Source of the DNA: Enterobacter hormaechei subsp. xiangfangensis
GTDB lineage: Bacteria > Pseudomonadota > Gammaproteobacteria > Enterobacterales > Enterobacteriaceae
Length of the DNA: 64,000 bases
NCBI RefSeq assembly: GCF_001729785.1
Contig: NZ_CP017183.1
Location: 3,286,001-3,350,000, forward strand
Direction: 5' to 3'
Positions 63,414 through 64,000 of this stretch are shown piece after piece. The notes beneath the pieces are model-generated. The model saw only the letters and a program-made list of their open reading frames with translations, was not told the DNA's origin and did not search any database. Within the stretch, counting starts at the first letter, position 1. Every line of letters starts with the position of its first letter. The position numbers and the translations under genes were made by a program.

Positions 63414-63672
63414 AATTCTCCCGAAAAGGTATGTGTCGTGCTTGTAAACACCAGCATGTACGCCGAACGGTTACGTATCCGATCGATTTTTTACATGCGG
63501 CGAAATGTTGGTTAACCATTTGATAACCAGGCGCTAGTTTTGTCTAGTACCGAACCCTGGACTTTAAGACGAAAATTCGACGATTGTCTACTTTCTTAGA
63601 TATAAACATGGTTCAAAGCGAATAGTGATTGACATCACACAGGGAAGGCGGGCCTTTTGAATGAGCGAAAAA
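63414..63672. promoter_or_regulatory. Control region of the peptide transporter gene
   Basis: About 260 bases without a gene. It contains a candidate CRP site (63624-63639, AGTGATTGACATCACA) and must hold the transporter promoter. Nothing else was recognised. Confidence 0.5.
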
Positions 63673-63697
63673 AAAACCCGCGACAGGCGCGGGTTTT
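63673..63697. terminator. Bidirectional terminator after der
   Basis: Ten-base stem AAAACCCGCG / CGCGGGTTTT with a five-base loop, with A-run and T-run on the sides; it ends der transcription on the minus strand. Confidence 0.9.
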
Positions 63698-63714
63698 AGT
63701 GAGATCGGTAAGGA

Positions 63715-64000
63715 TTATTTGCTTTTCTTAATGTGCTTAATCAAACGCTTACGCTTACGCATCTGGTTCGGCGTCAGGGTGTTGCGTTTATTCGCAAACG
63801 GGTTTTCCCCTTCCTTGAACTGAATACGGATAGGCGTACCCATCACGTCCAGCGACTTGCGGAAGTAGTTCATCAGGTACCGTTTGTAGGAGTCCGGCAG
63901 ATCCTTCACCTGGTTACCGTGGATCACCACGATAGGCGGGTTATATCCCCCGGCGTGAGCATATTTCAGCTTCACGCGACGACCGCGCACCAGCGGCGGC
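63715..64000 (-). CDS. der: GTPase Der, C-terminal part
   Basis: Only the last ~95 codons of the essential ribosome-assembly GTPase Der (EngA) lie in the window; the two GTPase domains and the start are beyond the right edge. The visible part is the KH-like domain with [35 protein letters not shown], and the conserved basic tail [15 protein letters not shown]. Confidence 0.95.
   Translation of the reverse strand, partial: PPLVRGRRVKLKYAHAGGYNPPIVVIHGNQVKDLPDSYKRYLMNYFRKSLDVMGTPIRIQFKEGENPFANKRNTLTPNQMRKRKRLIKHIKKSK

Overview
The window is chromosomal DNA of an enterobacterium, most likely the genus Enterobacter (Enterobacter cloacae complex) or a very close relative. The evidence is a gene order that follows the Escherichia coli talA-to-der segment almost gene for gene, proteins with long stretches matching remembered E. 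coli sequences, a high GC content by eye, REP-type intergenic palindromes, and a chromosomal oqxR/oqxBA/rarA locus of the kind known from Klebsiella and Enterobacter. No rRNA, tRNA, CRISPR array, prophage or intact insertion sequence was seen.

Layout. 0-7 kb: talA-tktB (pentose phosphate), ypfG, nudK and aegA. 7-12.2 kb: narQ, acrD and the 19-codon gene ypfM. 12.5-15 kb: yffB-dapE-ypfN and ypfH. 15-20.8 kb, minus strand: tmcA, ypfJ, purC, bamC, dapA. 20.9-25.2 kb: gcvR-bcp, perM, bepA, yfgD; the hyf operon found between bcp and perM in E. coli is absent and a REP pair stands there. 25.2-29.85 kb: an accessory cassette of a degenerate transposase-like DNA-binding protein, divergent from a PTS EIIC-type transporter, a glycosylasparaginase and an M17 aminopeptidase. 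29.9-34.4 kb: hda (CTG start), uraA-upp and an added GH1 6-phospho-beta-glucosidase. 34.6-42.9 kb: purM-purN, ppk-ppx, pdeF (yfgF) and yfgG.

42.9-55.4 kb replaces E. coli yfgH-yfgI. It holds a divergent LysR/MFS pair, a DUF6130-type protein with a secreted alpha/beta hydrolase, a MipA/OmpV outer membrane protein divergent from a two-component system, and oqxR-oqxBA-rarA. 55.5-60.2 kb: guaBA divergent from xseA. 60.2-61.6 kb: a protealysin-like M4 protease overlapping its emfourin-type inhibitor. 61.6-64 kb: yfgJ, a POT peptide transporter and the 3' end of der.

How the genes work together. Purine and pyrimidine supply is strongly represented (purC, purM, purN, guaBA, upp-uraA), with PurR-type boxes before purC and purM. 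DapA and DapE belong to lysine/diaminopimelate synthesis, BamC and BepA to outer membrane assembly, and NarQ and AegA to anaerobic metabolism. AcrD, OqxAB and the MFS protein are exporters or likely exporters. The most promising undescribed unit is the 25.2-29.85 kb cassette: a candidate CRP site lies before a translationally tight trio whose enzymes would split a sugar-asparagine linkage and trim peptides. The EIIC has no EIIA or EIIB beside it and carries Asn where the canonical GIHG histidine is expected.
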